DNA from: Oceanobacillus jordanicus
GTDB lineage: Bacteria > Bacillota > Bacilli > Bacillales > Amphibacillaceae
NCBI RefSeq assembly: GCF_022095695.1
Contig: NZ_JAIFZM010000005.1
Coordinates: 183,230 to 247,229, forward strand
DNA: 64,000 nt
Reading direction: 5' to 3'
The notes under the pieces were generated by a model. That model had not been told where the DNA came from, did not search any database, and saw only the letters and a program-made list of their open reading frames with translations. Positions 1-9,955 of this stretch are shown piece by piece (the stretch's first letter is position 1; each line of letters opens with the position of its first letter). Both the position numbers and the translations under genes were made by a program.

Positions 1-863
1 GGAAGGGTGGCAAATACAGAAGGGGTATAACCTTTTGTAGTTGGTGGTTCTCCTGTAGCTAGTCCAATTTCTCGTTGGGCCATCGCTACCCTTGTAACAG
101 AATCCATCATGAGGTTCACGCTATATCCCTGATCCCTGAAATACTCACTGATTGCTGTTGCTGTATAGGCACCCTTTATGCGCATTAAGGCGGGTTGATC
201 TGATGTGGCTACCACAACAATCGATCTCTTAAGCCCTTCTGACCCTAGATCTTTTTCTATGAATTCTCGAACTTCTCTGCCTCTTTCACCAATTAGTGCG
301 ATGACATTTATATCTGCGTCACTATTTCTAGCAATCATTCCTAACAGTGTACTTTTCCCAACACCACTACCTGCAAATATTCCAATACGTTGGCCTTTTC
401 CTACTGTAAGAAGGGAGTCTATAGCCTTCACCCCTACCTGTATTGGTTCGGAAATGGGTGGCCTCTCCATTGGATTAGGCGGAGCCTGGTCGGTTAAGTA
501 CCGGGTTAATCCTTTTGGAAGTGAAGAATGGTCCAGTTTCTCTCCTAGTGAGTCAACGACATTACCAATTAAACCTCTTCCCACTTTTATACTTAGAGGC
601 TTCCCAGTCGATTCTACAAGACATCCAGGTCCGATTTCATTTACTTCTGAATAAGGCATAAGAATTATTTTTTCATTATTAAAACCAACAACCTCTGAGA
701 GGATCGGAGAACGGTTCTCAGATGAATGAATATAGCATACTTCCCCTATATTGGCAGCAGGACCTTGTGACTCAATCATCAATCCAACCACTCGAAGGAC
801 TTTTCCATAACGTTTATATGTGTCTGCTTGTTCTACTGCTGATAGGTAGTCTGCGATATTCAT
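1..863 (-). CDS. fliI: Flagellum-specific export ATPase FliI (partial, runs off the left edge)
   Basis: ATPase of the flagellar type III export apparatus, working at the cytoplasmic face of the basal body with FliH and FliJ. About 287 N-terminal codons are present; the rest lies beyond the window. The P-loop reads GSGVGKST near residues 164-171, inside the typical context AGSGVGKSTL, followed by an ALIGERGREV segment characteristic of FliI/F1-beta-type ATPases. The ATG at 863 overlaps the fliH stop as ATGA, indicating translational coupling. It is the last visible gene of the flgB-flgC-fliE-fliF-fliG-fliH-fliI run, the order of the B. subtilis fla/che operon. Confidence 0.95.
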   Translation of the reverse strand, partial: MNIADYLSAVEQADTYKRYGKVLRVVGLMIESQGPAANIGEVCYIHSSENRSPILSEVVGFNNEKIILMPYSEVNEIGPGCLVESTGKPLSIKVGRGLIGNVVDSLGEKLDHSSLPKGLTRYLTDQAPPNPMERPPISEPIQVGVKAIDSLLTVGKGQRIGIFAGSGVGKSTLLGMIARNSDADINVIALIGERGREVREFIEKDLGSEGLKRSIVVVATSDQPALMRIKGAYTATAISEYFRDQGYSVNLMMDSVTRVAMAQREIGLATGEPPTTKGYTPSVFATL

Positions 864-1603
864 TGCTTTTGCTCCAATACAATTTCATGTAATACTTCTC
901 TAATTTGCTTTAACTGTGTATCAATTCCAATATCCAATTCACCAAACGGGTGCTGGATACGACAACCGTTTTCTTCAACAGTGTCCTTTATATAAATTGC
1001 GAGCTTTGTGTCATCATCCAGAATTTGTAACAGTTCTTCCTTTTGCTGAACGACAAACTCGTAATTTGCAGGATTAAGGTAAATCGATATGATAGATTGG
1101 TCCTTTAATTCCTTAATTGCTTTATTTACGATGTGTAGAAAAGAGGTAGGCTCCTCTGTGATCTTTTGATCAATTATTTTCTCAGCGGTATTTAACGCGA
1201 TATTTATAATTTCATCTGTACTTTTTTCTACTGTTTGTTGAAACTCTTTCATTGCCCGTTCTGTTAACTGGTTCAACTCATCTAACTTTGTTTGGTATAC
1301 CAACAGACCTTCATCTCTACCTGAATTAAACCCGTCCTGGTATCCATCGTTTTTTGCTTGTTCGACTAATTTTTTCTTCTCTTCTTCCCAGTTTAGCTTC
1401 GCTTGTTCGATCTCATCATGTGTCTGCTGTAGCATTTTGGCAGTGTTTTCCTTCACTTCTTCAAAAGTTTGTTGTGCCTCTCGAAGTTCTGCCTGCACTT
1501 GTTCTTCTGTCTCTACTCCTGCTGCTACATCATTTCGTGTTATGACTGGTTTGATTTTGATTACCTTGCCACCCGTCACGCTAGAATCAGACAATGATAT
1601 CAT
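860..1603 (-). CDS. fliH: Flagellar assembly protein FliH
   Basis: Peripheral stator and regulator of the export ATPase FliI. The protein is a long charged coiled coil from about residues 30 to 130, rich in Glu, Gln and Lys, followed by a conserved globular C-terminal half with the phrase GCRIQHPFGELDIGID. A longer frame opens with GTG at 1633, but the ATG at 1603 is preceded by AGAGGTGGAGGAG, so it is preferred; the product is then about 247 residues. This start lies inside the end of fliG (17-base overlap). The stop overlaps fliI. Confidence 0.85.
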   Translation of the reverse strand: MISLSDSSVTGGKVIKIKPVITRNDVAAGVETEEQVQAELREAQQTFEEVKENTAKMLQQTHDEIEQAKLNWEEEKKKLVEQAKNDGYQDGFNSGRDEGLLVYQTKLDELNQLTERAMKEFQQTVEKSTDEIINIALNTAEKIIDQKITEEPTSFLHIVNKAIKELKDQSIISIYLNPANYEFVVQQKEELLQILDDDTKLAIYIKDTVEENGCRIQHPFGELDIGIDTQLKQIREVLHEIVLEQKQ

Positions 1604-2600
1604 CTCCTCCACCTCTTGCAATGACAATCTCACCTATATCTTCTAATCTTCTAATAGAGCCAACAATTCTTGTTTGTGCTTCCTCTACATCACGTAAACG
1701 TACTGGCCCCATATATTCCATCTCTTCTTTAAAGGACTCTGCCATCCTTTGTGACATATTTTTAAACACAATATCTTTCACTTCATCACTAGCTACTTTA
1801 AGTGATAATCGTAAATCGTCATTTTCAACTTCTCGTATTACCCGTTGAATTGCTCTGTTATCAAGAATAACAATATCTTCGAACACAAACATACGTTTTT
1901 TGATCTCATCAGCAAGCTCTGGATCTTGTATTTCAAGAGCATCTAAAATCGTACGTTCTGTACTCCGATCTACTCCATTGAGAACTTCTACGACGGCTTG
2001 GATTCCACCCGTTTGTGTGTAGTCCTCTGTTACAGAAGAAGAGATGTTTTTTTCTAAAACTTGTTCAACCTGTGTAATGATCTCGGGTGATGTAGAATCC
2101 ATTGTAGCAATTCTTCTTGCAATATCTGCCTGCATTTCTTGTGGCAGTGCTGATAAAATTTGCCCGGATTGCTCTGAATCTAAATAAGAGAGAACAAGTG
2201 CAATTGTTTGCGGATGTTCGTTTTGAATGAAATTTAAGACTTGCTGTGGATCTGCCTTTCTCGCAAAGTCAAATGGTCTCACCTGCAAGGAAGATGTAAG
2301 TCGATTAATTATATTAGAAGCTTCCTGGCTTCCAAAAGCTTTTTCCAGAACTGTTTTTGCATACCCTATCCCCCCTTGTGAGATAAAGTCCTGAGCTACT
2401 GCAATTTGGTGAAATTGGTCTAAAACATCGTCTTTTAAAGAATTATCTACTTTTTTAACTGAGGAAATTTCCAAGCTGAGTTTTTCAATTTCCTCTTCTG
2501 TCAAATGTTTGTACACCTGAGCAGAAACATCCGGGCCTAAGGAGATCAAAAGTATCGCTGCTTTTTGCCTGCCTGTTAAGGCGCCTTTTTGTCTTACCAT
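1587..2600 (-). CDS. fliG: Flagellar motor switch protein FliG
   Basis: Rotor protein of the C-ring that contacts FliF through its N-terminus and the MotA stator through its C-terminus; it sets torque and switching direction. At 337 residues it has the normal family length. The N-terminal KAAILLISLGPDVSAQVYKH segment, the middle EHPQTIALVLSYL (EHPQ motif, near residue 130) and a charged C-terminal domain are all present. A strong AGGAGGGG sits seven bases before the ATG. Start and stop are close to fliF (11-base gap) and fliH (overlap), so it is translated as part of the flagellar operon. Confidence 0.97.
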   Translation of the reverse strand: MVRQKGALTGRQKAAILLISLGPDVSAQVYKHLTEEEIEKLSLEISSVKKVDNSLKDDVLDQFHQIAVAQDFISQGGIGYAKTVLEKAFGSQEASNIINRLTSSLQVRPFDFARKADPQQVLNFIQNEHPQTIALVLSYLDSEQSGQILSALPQEMQADIARRIATMDSTSPEIITQVEQVLEKNISSSVTEDYTQTGGIQAVVEVLNGVDRSTERTILDALEIQDPELADEIKKRMFVFEDIVILDNRAIQRVIREVENDDLRLSLKVASDEVKDIVFKNMSQRMAESFKEEMEYMGPVRLRDVEEAQTRIVGSIRRLEDIGEIVIARGGGDDIIV

Positions 2601-2611
2601 TTAATCCCCTC

Positions 2612-4213
2612 CTAATCTTCCCCGATCCAGCTTCGTAAAAGTTTCGCGAAATCTTCCGGCTTATCTTTTGCAATTTTTTCTAATTGTTTTTTACGGACAT
2701 CTGCCTCTGTCTGTTCATTTTCAGGTAATTCTGGAATCTCGGCAGGTATTTCTTCTGAGATATAGCTCTCTTCTATAATTTCTTCTTCTCCACGATTACG
2801 CAACAACATAACAACCAATACAATAATAATTAGTAGTAATGCTCCTCCTGCTATATACATCCAAGACGGAATACCAGCAGATGTGGCCGCAGCGCTATTC
2901 GTTTGTTTTCCACTAAATTCTTGGAACGTGATGGATACATTTTCTCCTGGCGCAGCATTAGCTGGCTCAAATTCTGCATCAACCGTAGTGGTCACAATGG
3001 AACTTAAAATAGAAGAAATACCTTCTTCAACAGTTGTTTGTTCCTGCTGTGTTAAATATTCAACGGTTTCGCCATCGTCATTTTTAACATTGTTAACAGC
3101 TACCTGTATCCCAAGATCACGTACTTTATAAGGACTTTCTACAATCTCTCTTTGAATACGGTTGTATTCATTGTTTACTGTTTCCTTAACTAGCTCATAA
3201 TCTCCGTCTTCGCCTTCTTCAACACCTTCATAATTAGCTATGTCTTCATCACCAGTTCCAGCATTCCCACCAACAGGAGGGTTTCCACTATACGTTTCTT
3301 GGATTGTTTCAACGCTAACTGGCAGACCTTCCATATTTTCCTCATCAGCAGGTTCTACAAGATTTTCCGTTCTGTTTTCTTGTGTAAAATCAATATCAGA
3401 CGTTACAGATACGATTACATTTTCGCCACCTACCATAGCACTAAGCATCTGTTGTAATCTCTTTTGGATATCTCGTTCTATGTCCTTCTTAACGGATTGC
3501 TGATATGTATGTGCATCCTGCGAGCCACCGGCAGTCTGATTGTTTCTATCAAAGTATTCAAAGTACTGGTTCATAATAACGATGTTGTCCGCCGGCAGAT
3601 TCGGTACTGCTTTTGACACTAAGTGGTAAAGCGACTCTATTTGGTTTCCTTCAAACTGATATCCAGGCTGCGTATTCAAGACTATGGATGCACTGCCTTC
3701 TTGTGCTGCGTCGCTAACAAAAACGGGATCCTCAGGCATATTAATCATGACCTCGGCATTTTCAATTCCATCAATCCCTTTCATTAAGTTAGCCAATTCG
3801 GTTTGCATCGCATCCAGCTTCATTACGTTAAACTCGTTGTCTGTTACTCCCCAAGATGCATTCTCACTGAAAAAGGAATAATCGATGTTCCCACTATTTG
3901 GTAAACCCTGTCCGGCAAGATCAACAAGTAGTGAATCCACTCGCTCTTCTGGAACATTTACAGTTGTTCCGCCGTCTTGTAATTCATATTGTATGCCTCT
4001 TGTATCAAGTTCTGTTTTTATTTGCCCTACTTCCTGCAAGGAAAGGTTGCTATATAATGGAACCAACCTGGACCCGGGCGACAAAAATAAGATCCCACCA
4101 ATCAGTAGGATGACTAGTAATACAGATCCAAGAAAGACGCCCTTTTGTGTATTGGAGCGTTTTTTCCAGAATCCAGTTGTTTTTTCTTTCCAGTTCATTA
4201 TCTTCTCTTTCAT
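2612..4213 (-). CDS. fliF: Flagellar MS-ring protein FliF
   Basis: Membrane ring on which the C-ring and export gate are built. Two membrane segments are visible, near residues 24-44 (a VFLGSVLLVILLIGG stretch) and near residue 450 (YIAGGALLLIIIVLVVML), bracketing a large extracytoplasmic domain that begins with the YscJ/FliF-like region. The short acidic cytoplasmic tail, ending in LRSWIGED, matches the FliG-binding end. The ATG at 4213 is chosen over the one at 4228 because GGTGGGGG lies seven bases upstream of it; this gives 533 residues, close to the B. subtilis protein. Confidence 0.95.
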   Translation of the reverse strand: MKEKIMNWKEKTTGFWKKRSNTQKGVFLGSVLLVILLIGGILFLSPGSRLVPLYSNLSLQEVGQIKTELDTRGIQYELQDGGTTVNVPEERVDSLLVDLAGQGLPNSGNIDYSFFSENASWGVTDNEFNVMKLDAMQTELANLMKGIDGIENAEVMINMPEDPVFVSDAAQEGSASIVLNTQPGYQFEGNQIESLYHLVSKAVPNLPADNIVIMNQYFEYFDRNNQTAGGSQDAHTYQQSVKKDIERDIQKRLQQMLSAMVGGENVIVSVTSDIDFTQENRTENLVEPADEENMEGLPVSVETIQETYSGNPPVGGNAGTGDEDIANYEGVEEGEDGDYELVKETVNNEYNRIQREIVESPYKVRDLGIQVAVNNVKNDDGETVEYLTQQEQTTVEEGISSILSSIVTTTVDAEFEPANAAPGENVSITFQEFSGKQTNSAAATSAGIPSWMYIAGGALLLIIIVLVVMLLRNRGEEEIIEESYISEEIPAEIPELPENEQTEADVRKKQLEKIAKDKPEDFAKLLRSWIGED

Positions 4214-4368
4214 ATATTCCCCCACCATGATGCCAAAATTGATTCAAACATTTACTACATTGTCTAGATTTTGTAAATTTTAAGGATTCGAAATCCATTA
4301 TTATTTCTGAAATTAGAATGTTTGTTAAGAAGTACACAAGTATACTCTTGCTTTTGAAGCGAATGGAC

Positions 4369-4665
4369 TTAAACCTGCATCCTCATTATTTCATTGTAGG
4401 CATCTATAGCTTTACGTTGCATTTGTACGCTTGTTTCTAATGTAATGCTTGCTTTTTGTGCAGTTATCATTACGTCATGCAAATCATCAATTTGGCCATT
4501 GGCAAGTGCTTCTGTCTTGTTATCTGAAGCAATTTGGCTATTATTTACGTTATTAATTGCTGCTTTTAATGTATTTGCAAAACTTTCCTGCGCCTGTCCT
4601 GGTGATACTGCAGGTTTTGTAATCTGTTGATCCGCCATAGTTCCTAGCGTTATGTTATTTATCAT
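4369..4665 (-). CDS. fliE: Flagellar hook-basal body protein FliE
   Basis: Small adaptor joining the MS ring to the proximal rod; the first substrate of the export system. It has 98 residues, with the family's helical C-terminal half and the end KAIDAYNEIMRMQV, in which the YxEIMRMxV motif is diagnostic. A GGGAG lies about ten bases before the ATG. It sits 21 bases downstream of flgC. The 155-base gap to fliF is larger than other gaps in this operon and has no terminator with a T-tract that I can see. Confidence 0.95.
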   Translation of the reverse strand: MINNITLGTMADQQITKPAVSPGQAQESFANTLKAAINNVNNSQIASDNKTEALANGQIDDLHDVMITAQKASITLETSVQMQRKAIDAYNEIMRMQV

Positions 4666-4686
4666 TATTTAAAACTCCCAGCATAA

Positions 4687-5145
4687 TTATTTACCGATTT
4701 CCAATGCTTTCATGAGCATACCTTTGCTTGCATTCAATGAAGTTATATTTGCTTCATAGGACCTAGTAGCACTCATTAGGTCAACCATTTCTTTTAATGG
4801 ATCAACATTTGGCATTTCAACATACCCGTTATCATCTGCGTCTGGATGTGTTGGATCATATACTAATTTAAAAGGGGTCTCATCTTCTGTAATCCCAGTA
4901 ACCTTAACACCATTGCCGGTATTGTTTTGAGATGTTCCAGATGCTTTATGTAAAAACGATTTAAAACTTCCGCCGTTTGGCTCTACCGTAACCATTTTCC
5001 TTTTGTATGGCTCGTATTCCCCATTTTCGTTAATTGTCGCTCTTGTAGTCTGAGCGTTTGCAATGTTTGAAGATACAACATCCATTCTAAGGCGTTGAGC
5101 AGTAAGAGCACTCGCACTTGCGTTTATTGAATTAAAAATGGACAC
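4687..5145 (-). CDS. flgC: Flagellar basal-body rod protein FlgC
   Basis: Proximal rod subunit exported by the flagellar type III system. The N-terminus has the rod/hook signature ASALTAQRLRMDVVSSNIAN, and the C-terminus ends in the helical TRSYEANITSLNASKGMLMKALEIGK region typical of rod proteins (152 residues). The start codon is GTG, with GGAGG ten bases upstream, and it begins only three bases after the flgB stop. Confidence 0.96.
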   Translation of the reverse strand: MSIFNSINASASALTAQRLRMDVVSSNIANAQTTRATINENGEYEPYKRKMVTVEPNGGSFKSFLHKASGTSQNNTGNGVKVTGITEDETPFKLVYDPTHPDADDNGYVEMPNVDPLKEMVDLMSATRSYEANITSLNASKGMLMKALEIGK

Positions 5146-5148
5146 TTA

Positions 5149-5544
5149 TTAGCTACCTCCCTGTAAAACTTTTTGCAGGCTTCCAAACTTACCATTTATC
5201 CGATCTACTAATGCCTGATAATAGATTTGGTTTTTGGCAAGTTCTGCCATCTCCTTGTCCACATCAACGTTATTTCCGTTACTATTGTAGGATGTATTGT
5301 TATTTGTAATTATTTGGTAAGATGAATCAGAAGTACCATTAAAAGATAAGTGCTTCTCGTGAGTCTTTTTTGCTTGTTCGCTCGTTGACATACTGTCGTT
5401 TAATATATCTTTGAACACTGCATCCTTTGCTTTGTAGTTTGGTGTGTCAACATTCGCGATGTTGTTTGATATAGTCTGGTTCTTTGCTGACGCGTATTGC
5501 AATGATTTTTCCAAAGTGGAAATAGTGCCTCCAAATAAGTCCAT
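5149..5544 (-). CDS. flgB: Flagellar basal-body rod protein FlgB
   Basis: Proximal rod subunit and first gene of the flagellar operon here (131 residues). The N-terminal NQTISNNIANVDTPNYKA motif is the flagella basal-body rod signature. AAGGAGGGAAATGG precedes the ATG. About 320 bases of noncoding DNA separate it from codY, containing the codY terminator and a possible sigma-A promoter. In B. subtilis the operon is also read from upstream and needs SwrA/sigma-D input; that is family knowledge and not visible here. Confidence 0.96.
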   Translation of the reverse strand: MDLFGGTISTLEKSLQYASAKNQTISNNIANVDTPNYKAKDAVFKDILNDSMSTSEQAKKTHEKHLSFNGTSDSSYQIITNNNTSYNSNGNNVDVDKEMAELAKNQIYYQALVDRINGKFGSLQKVLQGGS

Positions 5545-5600
5545 CCATTTCCCTCCTTAACCTTTTTATCAACGGTCATAAATATTAATATCCTACGAAT

Positions 5601-5629
5601 ATTGTAATTTATAAATACTGCAAAGTCTA
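5601..5629 (-). promoter_or_regulatory. Possible sigma-A promoter upstream of flgB
   Basis: Read on the minus strand, TAGACT (5624-5629) and TACAAT (5601-5606) are separated by 17 bases, about 60 bases before the flgB start. The -10 matches five of six consensus positions, the -35 four of six. Suggestive only. Confidence 0.35.
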
Positions 5630-5823
5630 TCACTTTTCGACATTTTCCTTATTAAGAACATAATATAGTTAAATATAACTAGGTCTAATTTATCAATAAG
5701 ACCGTATTTTGTTTGTTAATTTTCGATAACTTTTCTTTTTTCTCGAATTTCTATTGCTAATTCGTCGAATTTGATCGAAAACAGCAATTATTTTTTTCAT
5801 TTTACAGATTATATTTACCCGCA

Positions 5824-5866
5824 CAAAAAAGCCCCATAAGACTAAAGTCTTACAGGGCTTTTTTGT
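5824..5866 (-). terminator. Terminator after codY
   Basis: An inverted repeat beginning AAAAAGCCCTGTAAGACTT on the minus strand closes with AGTCTTATGGGGCTTTTTT. It has a long stem, a tiny loop and T-runs on both strands, so it may act in both directions. It starts immediately after the codY stop and separates codY from flgB. Confidence 0.9.
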
Positions 5867-5867
5867 T

Positions 5868-6647
5868 TTATCTTGAACGAAGTTTCTCAAGCTCAACTAG
5901 AAACTTACTGTTTAACACTTTAATATATGTTCCTTTCATTCCTAACGAACGAGATTCAATAACACCAGCACTTTCAAGCTTTCTAAGTGCATTTACGATA
6001 ACAGATCTGGTGATACCTACTCGATCTGCAATCTTACTTGCAACAAGCAAGCCTTCGTTACCATTCAGCTCTTCGAAAATGTGATCAATAGCTTCTAATT
6101 CACTATATGAAAGAGAGCTTATTGCCATTTGCACAACTGCTTTACTGCGCGCTTCCATTTCTATTTCTTCGGTTTTTTCGTGTAAAATTTCCATACCTAC
6201 TACTGTTGCACCATATTCTGCAAGCAATAGATCATCATCATTAAAGCTATCTGTTAACCTCCCAAGTACCAATGTACCAAGGCGCTCTCCGCCTCCGATG
6301 ATCGGAACAATCGTTGTTAAACCTGTTTTGAACAATTCACGATTTTCTACAGGGAATACAGTTTGCGGACTGTCAATATCCAGGTTTGGAGTGGTCTCAT
6401 GAATGTTAAACAACCCTTCCGTATATTCTTCTGGAAATTGTCGTTGTTCTAGCATATCTTTCATACGTTCATTTTCTATTTCTTGGTTTATTGAAAATCC
6501 TAATAATTTACCTCTTCTACTTAGAATATACACATTCCCTTTAATTACGTCACGTAAAGAAGCAGACATATCATTAAAATTCACCGATTTTCCTGTTGCT
6601 TTCTGTAGCATTGCATTAATTTTTCTTGCACGTCCTAATAGTTCCAT
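5868..6647 (-). CDS. codY: Global transcriptional regulator CodY
   Basis: GTP- and branched-chain-amino-acid-sensing repressor of stationary-phase and nutrient genes in Firmicutes. The N-terminal GAF-like sensor begins [13 protein letters not shown]. The C-terminal winged helix-turn-helix, about residues 203-230, reads [20 protein letters not shown]. The start at 6647 is favoured because GGAGG lies eight bases upstream and the product is then 259 residues, the same as in B. subtilis; an in-frame ATG at 6665 precedes that site. It follows hslU by 28 bases in the xerC-hslV-hslU-codY operon. Confidence 0.97.
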   Translation of the reverse strand: MELLGRARKINAMLQKATGKSVNFNDMSASLRDVIKGNVYILSRRGKLLGFSINQEIENERMKDMLEQRQFPEEYTEGLFNIHETTPNLDIDSPQTVFPVENRELFKTGLTTIVPIIGGGERLGTLVLGRLTDSFNDDDLLLAEYGATVVGMEILHEKTEEIEMEARSKAVVQMAISSLSYSELEAIDHIFEELNGNEGLLVASKIADRVGITRSVIVNALRKLESAGVIESRSLGMKGTYIKVLNSKFLVELEKLRSR

Positions 6648-6675
6648 TAATAATCCTCCATTCAATTGTTTGGTA

Positions 6676-8070
6676 TTATAGTATAAATTGACTTAAGTCC
6701 TTGTTTTTAGCAATAGTACTTAGTTTTTCATCCACGTAAGTTGGGGTTATTTCAATTTGCTCCATATTAATATCAGGCGCTTCAAATGATAAGTCTTCTA
6801 GAAGTTTCTCTAAAATGGTATGCAATCTTCTAGCACCGATATTATCAGTCTCTTGATTTACCTGATAAGCAATCTCAGCTAGTCTTTCTATAGCTTCGTC
6901 CGTAAAAACAACATTTATACCCTCTGTTTGCAACAAGGAAGAATATTGTTTGAGTAAAGCATTAGACGGCTCACCAAGTATACGTTTGAAATCTTCAACT
7001 GATAGTTTATCTAATTCCACTCTAATAGGAAACCTTCCCTGAAGTTCAGGAATGAGATCACTTGGCTTTGCCATATGAAATGCACCAGCTGCTATAAAGA
7101 GCATGTGATCTGTCTTTACAGGGCCATGCTTTGTGACCACAGTTGATCCTTCCACAATTGGCAGGATGTCTCTCTGAACACCTTCACGCGACACATTTGC
7201 TGTGTTATCCTGCTTTCCGGCTACTTTATCAATTTCATCGATAAAAATAATTCCGGATTGTTCTGCCTTTTCCACAGCAATTTGGGCTGCTTCTTCCAAA
7301 TCGATCAACTTCCCCGCCTCTTGTTGGGTCAGAACCTTTCTTGCCTCTGATACAGGTAGTTTACGCTTTTTCTTTTTCTTTGGCATGAATTGACCAAATG
7401 CGTCTTGCATATTCATCCCCATTTGTTCCATTCCCGAACCTTGGAGCATGTCAAACATGGAAGGCGGAAGTTCCTCAATTTCAACGGAAACCATATGATC
7501 CTCTAGTTCACCTAGCGCTAACTGGTGCTCTATGCGTTTACGTTTGTTTTTAATTTCCTCATCATTTTCTGCATTCGTTTCACTTTTGTCACTGTCATCA
7601 TTGCCAGAAAAGAGCATTTCAAAAGGATTTTTCATAGAGGACTCTTTTTTAGCCTGAGGAACAAGTAATTTCACTAATTGTTTATTTGCTTCCTCTTCAG
7701 CCTTTCCCTTAACCTCTTTCATTTTCTCTTCTTTTACCATGCGCAATGACATTTCAACAAGGTCCCTGATCATGGATTCTACATCTCTTCCAACGTAACC
7801 CACTTCTGTGAACTTGGTCGCTTCCACTTTTATAAAAGGGGCGCCCACCAATTTCGCTAACCGTCTGGCAATTTCCGTTTTACCTACTCCCGTAGGTCCG
7901 ATCATCAGAATATTTTTAGGAACTATTTCATCCTTTATCGAGTCATCAAGTTGCATTCTTCTATAGCGGTTGCGCAAAGCTATTGCAACAGATCGTTTTG
8001 CACTTCCCTGACCGATTATATATTTATCCAATTGACTGACAATCTGTTTCGGAGTGTAATCAATACCCAT
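6676..8070 (-). CDS. hslU: HslU/ClpY, ATPase subunit of the HslUV protease
   Basis: AAA+ unfoldase that feeds substrates to the HslV peptidase. Walker A GPTGVGKT is at residues 58-65, Walker B reads IIFIDEIDK, and the C-terminus ends in the conserved DLSQFIL tail that inserts into HslV. The variable I domain (about residues 130-230) is Lys/Glu-rich, with a basic KKKKKRKLP run. The length is 464 residues, normal for the family. AAAGGAGG precedes the ATG and hslV lies 17 bases upstream. Confidence 0.98.
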   Translation of the reverse strand: MGIDYTPKQIVSQLDKYIIGQGSAKRSVAIALRNRYRRMQLDDSIKDEIVPKNILMIGPTGVGKTEIARRLAKLVGAPFIKVEATKFTEVGYVGRDVESMIRDLVEMSLRMVKEEKMKEVKGKAEEEANKQLVKLLVPQAKKESSMKNPFEMLFSGNDDSDKSETNAENDEEIKNKRKRIEHQLALGELEDHMVSVEIEELPPSMFDMLQGSGMEQMGMNMQDAFGQFMPKKKKKRKLPVSEARKVLTQQEAGKLIDLEEAAQIAVEKAEQSGIIFIDEIDKVAGKQDNTANVSREGVQRDILPIVEGSTVVTKHGPVKTDHMLFIAAGAFHMAKPSDLIPELQGRFPIRVELDKLSVEDFKRILGEPSNALLKQYSSLLQTEGINVVFTDEAIERLAEIAYQVNQETDNIGARRLHTILEKLLEDLSFEAPDINMEQIEITPTYVDEKLSTIAKNKDLSQFIL

Positions 8071-8087
8071 TGTCGAAAGGCCTCCTT

Positions 8088-8633
8088 TTAGTCAAGCACT
8101 TCTAAGGTTATCTGATCGTTCGTAAACACACAAATTTCTCCCGCTATTTCTAAAGCTGATCTTGCAATTTCCTCTGCAGTTAGATGATCCGCTTTTCTGG
8201 CAAGCGCTCTACCAGCGCTTAATGCGTAATTCCCACCAGATCCTATGGCGAGTATGCCATCGTCAGGTTCAATTACTTCACCTGTACCAGAGACTAAAAA
8301 CATATTTTCTTTATTCATTACAATCAGCATGGCTTCCAGTTTACGAAGAACTTTATCACTTCTCCATTCCTGTGCCAATTCAACCGCAGCACGAGCTAGG
8401 TTACCATTAAAAGCTTCTAGTTTTCCTTCAAATTTTTCGAATAGCGTAAAAGCATCTGCCACAGAACCAGCGAAGCCAGCTAGAACTTGACCACGAAATA
8501 ATGTACGTACTTTTTTAGCCTTATGTTTCATAACAACTGCGTTTCCTAGGGTTACTTGACCGTCACCACTCATTGCGCATTGTCCTTTATGGCTGATGGC
8601 AAATATAGTCGTTGCATGCATCTCGTTTGCCAA
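8088..8633 (-). CDS. hslV: HslV/ClpQ, peptidase subunit of the HslUV protease
   Basis: N-terminal-nucleophile peptidase with a proteasome beta-subunit fold. [12 protein letters not shown] and [12 protein letters not shown] near the N-terminus and the [14 protein letters not shown] segment near residue 140 are characteristic. The start is debatable: a GTG at 8642 and an ATG at 8612 are in frame, but the TTG at 8633 has AGAGGTG six bases upstream and gives 181 residues beginning [11 protein letters not shown], parallel to the S. aureus-type N-terminus. No Ser follows the initiator, unlike B. subtilis ClpQ, so the nucleophile is probably a Thr of the ATT motif. Confidence 0.95.
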   Translation of the reverse strand: MANEMHATTIFAISHKGQCAMSGDGQVTLGNAVVMKHKAKKVRTLFRGQVLAGFAGSVADAFTLFEKFEGKLEAFNGNLARAAVELAQEWRSDKVLRKLEAMLIVMNKENMFLVSGTGEVIEPDDGILAIGSGGNYALSAGRALARKADHLTAEEIARSALEIAGEICVFTNDQITLEVLD

Positions 8634-8647
8634 AATAATCACCTCTT

Positions 8648-9568
8648 CTAATCGTTTGATTGATTATTTGCTCTTGGGTGGCTGTTCATGTAGACACTTC
8701 GCAAATAATCCTTTGTAACGTGTGTATAAATTTGTGTAGAAGACAGATTTTCATGACCCAAAAGTTCCTGCACACTACGCAAATCCGCCCCCTCATTTAA
8801 TAGATGGGTCGCAAACGTATGCCGTAGCTTATGGGGGTGAACATGGACTGTTAACGCAGCCTTTTCAACCATTTTATTAAGGATTAATCTAATCCCTCTC
8901 GCCGTTATAGGATTTCCACGTGCATTTAAAAAAACAGCTTCGTTCTGCTGTTCCGCCTTTTTCAACAACGCTGGGCGCCCTTCAGTTATGTACGTTTCCA
9001 AAGCGATTTCTGCAAATCTTCCAAATGGAATGTACCGTTCCTTTCTCCCCTTACCTCGAACAAAGACAGTGCCAATCGAAAAATCAATATCTTGAAGCCT
9101 CAACCCCTGACATTCACTCACCCTCATACCTGTAGCATAGAGCAACTCAATTAATGCCTGATTCCGTTGTCCTGTCGGTTCATTAAGGTCATTAATCTCA
9201 AAGAGCTTTTCAAGTTCCTGTTTATATAAGAATCCAGGAACTGGGCTCTCGGTCCTCGGTAGGGATATGTGGACAAAAGGGTTGGAGAATAAGACATTCT
9301 CTCTTTCTAAATATTTATAGAAACTTCTCAACGTTGAAATTTTGCGGGAAACAGATCTCCGGCTTAGCTGTTTGTTATATAGCATCGTTAGATATATTCG
9401 TACAACTTTCTGGTCTACATCTCCCAGATCAGTGATGCCTTCCCCTTGCAGAAAAGCGAAAAAAATTTCCAGATCATTCTGATAATATTTCACAGTATAA
9501 GGGGACGCATTCTTCTCAATCTGTAGATAGGATGTAAATGCTTTAATTGCTTCATCAAAATTAAGCAA
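8648..9568 (-). CDS. xerC: Tyrosine recombinase XerC (CodV)
   Basis: Site-specific recombinase that with XerD resolves chromosome dimers at dif. The full catalytic set is visible: R149 (ATGMRVSE), K173 (RGKGRKER), H246 and R249 (HPHKLRH), H272 (LGHENLS) and nucleophile Y281 (IYTH). An N-terminal SAM-like DNA-binding domain spans about residues 5-90. The start is TTG at 9568 with GGGGTGAAG just upstream. It heads the xerC-hslV-hslU-codY operon, the B. subtilis codV arrangement, and has a good promoter candidate of its own. Confidence 0.95.
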   Translation of the reverse strand: MLNFDEAIKAFTSYLQIEKNASPYTVKYYQNDLEIFFAFLQGEGITDLGDVDQKVVRIYLTMLYNKQLSRRSVSRKISTLRSFYKYLERENVLFSNPFVHISLPRTESPVPGFLYKQELEKLFEINDLNEPTGQRNQALIELLYATGMRVSECQGLRLQDIDFSIGTVFVRGKGRKERYIPFGRFAEIALETYITEGRPALLKKAEQQNEAVFLNARGNPITARGIRLILNKMVEKAALTVHVHPHKLRHTFATHLLNEGADLRSVQELLGHENLSSTQIYTHVTKDYLRSVYMNSHPRANNQSND

Positions 9569-9595
9569 AACTTCACCCCATTGATTAGCGAATAA

Positions 9596-9624
9596 ATCAT
9601 ATCATAGAAAATCGTGTAGTGCAA
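9596..9624 (-). promoter_or_regulatory. Sigma-A-like promoter for xerC-hslV-hslU-codY
   Basis: On the minus strand TTGCAC (9619-9624) and TATGAT (9596-9601) are spaced by 17 bases, about 28 bases before the xerC TTG start. The -10 is five of six and the -35 three of six. Confidence 0.5.
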
Positions 9625-9955
9625 TAAATTTAACAAAATTGCAACAAAATTCTGAATTACCGATTGTGCAATCGTGTTTTTCAATGATTTATCCTGTGTC
9701 ATAGCAAATGAATGCTTTACTAGTAAGGTTTTGACTGTCAAGGTATTACACTTACCAAGGCGTAATTATATCTGTTTCCATCTAAATAGTCAACAATCTT
9801 GCCTTGAAACAATACGAATACTTATTTTAACCAGTCTTCACCTAACATTTCACCATTATAAATGGTAGTTCAGCCATTCCTTTTTAGTGAACTGGAAGGA
9901 TTTTTTAGAAAATAGTCTATAGACACAATCTTCTCTTCATAATATTGCCAAATTA
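9625..9955. other. Noncoding stretch between xerC and a small unknown gene
   Basis: AT-rich, with no convincing frame on either strand. It contains a perfect 6-bp inverted repeat CGATTG-TG-CAATCG at 9661-9674. This is the slot where trmFO lies in B. subtilis; no remnant of trmFO was recognised. Confidence 0.6.

Noticed and set aside
205..654. 149-codon plus-strand open frame at the left edge
   Set aside because: It lies opposite fliI, whose minus-strand frame carries the P-loop and runs off the window; the plus-strand product is not protein-like.
4050..4337. 95-codon minus-strand frame around the fliF start
   Set aside because: It overlaps fliF in another frame and the noncoding gap before it; no motif or ribosome-binding site supports it.
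5693..5896. 67-codon minus-strand frame between codY and flgB
   Set aside because: It runs through the codY terminator and is mostly basic AT-codon residues; not a gene.
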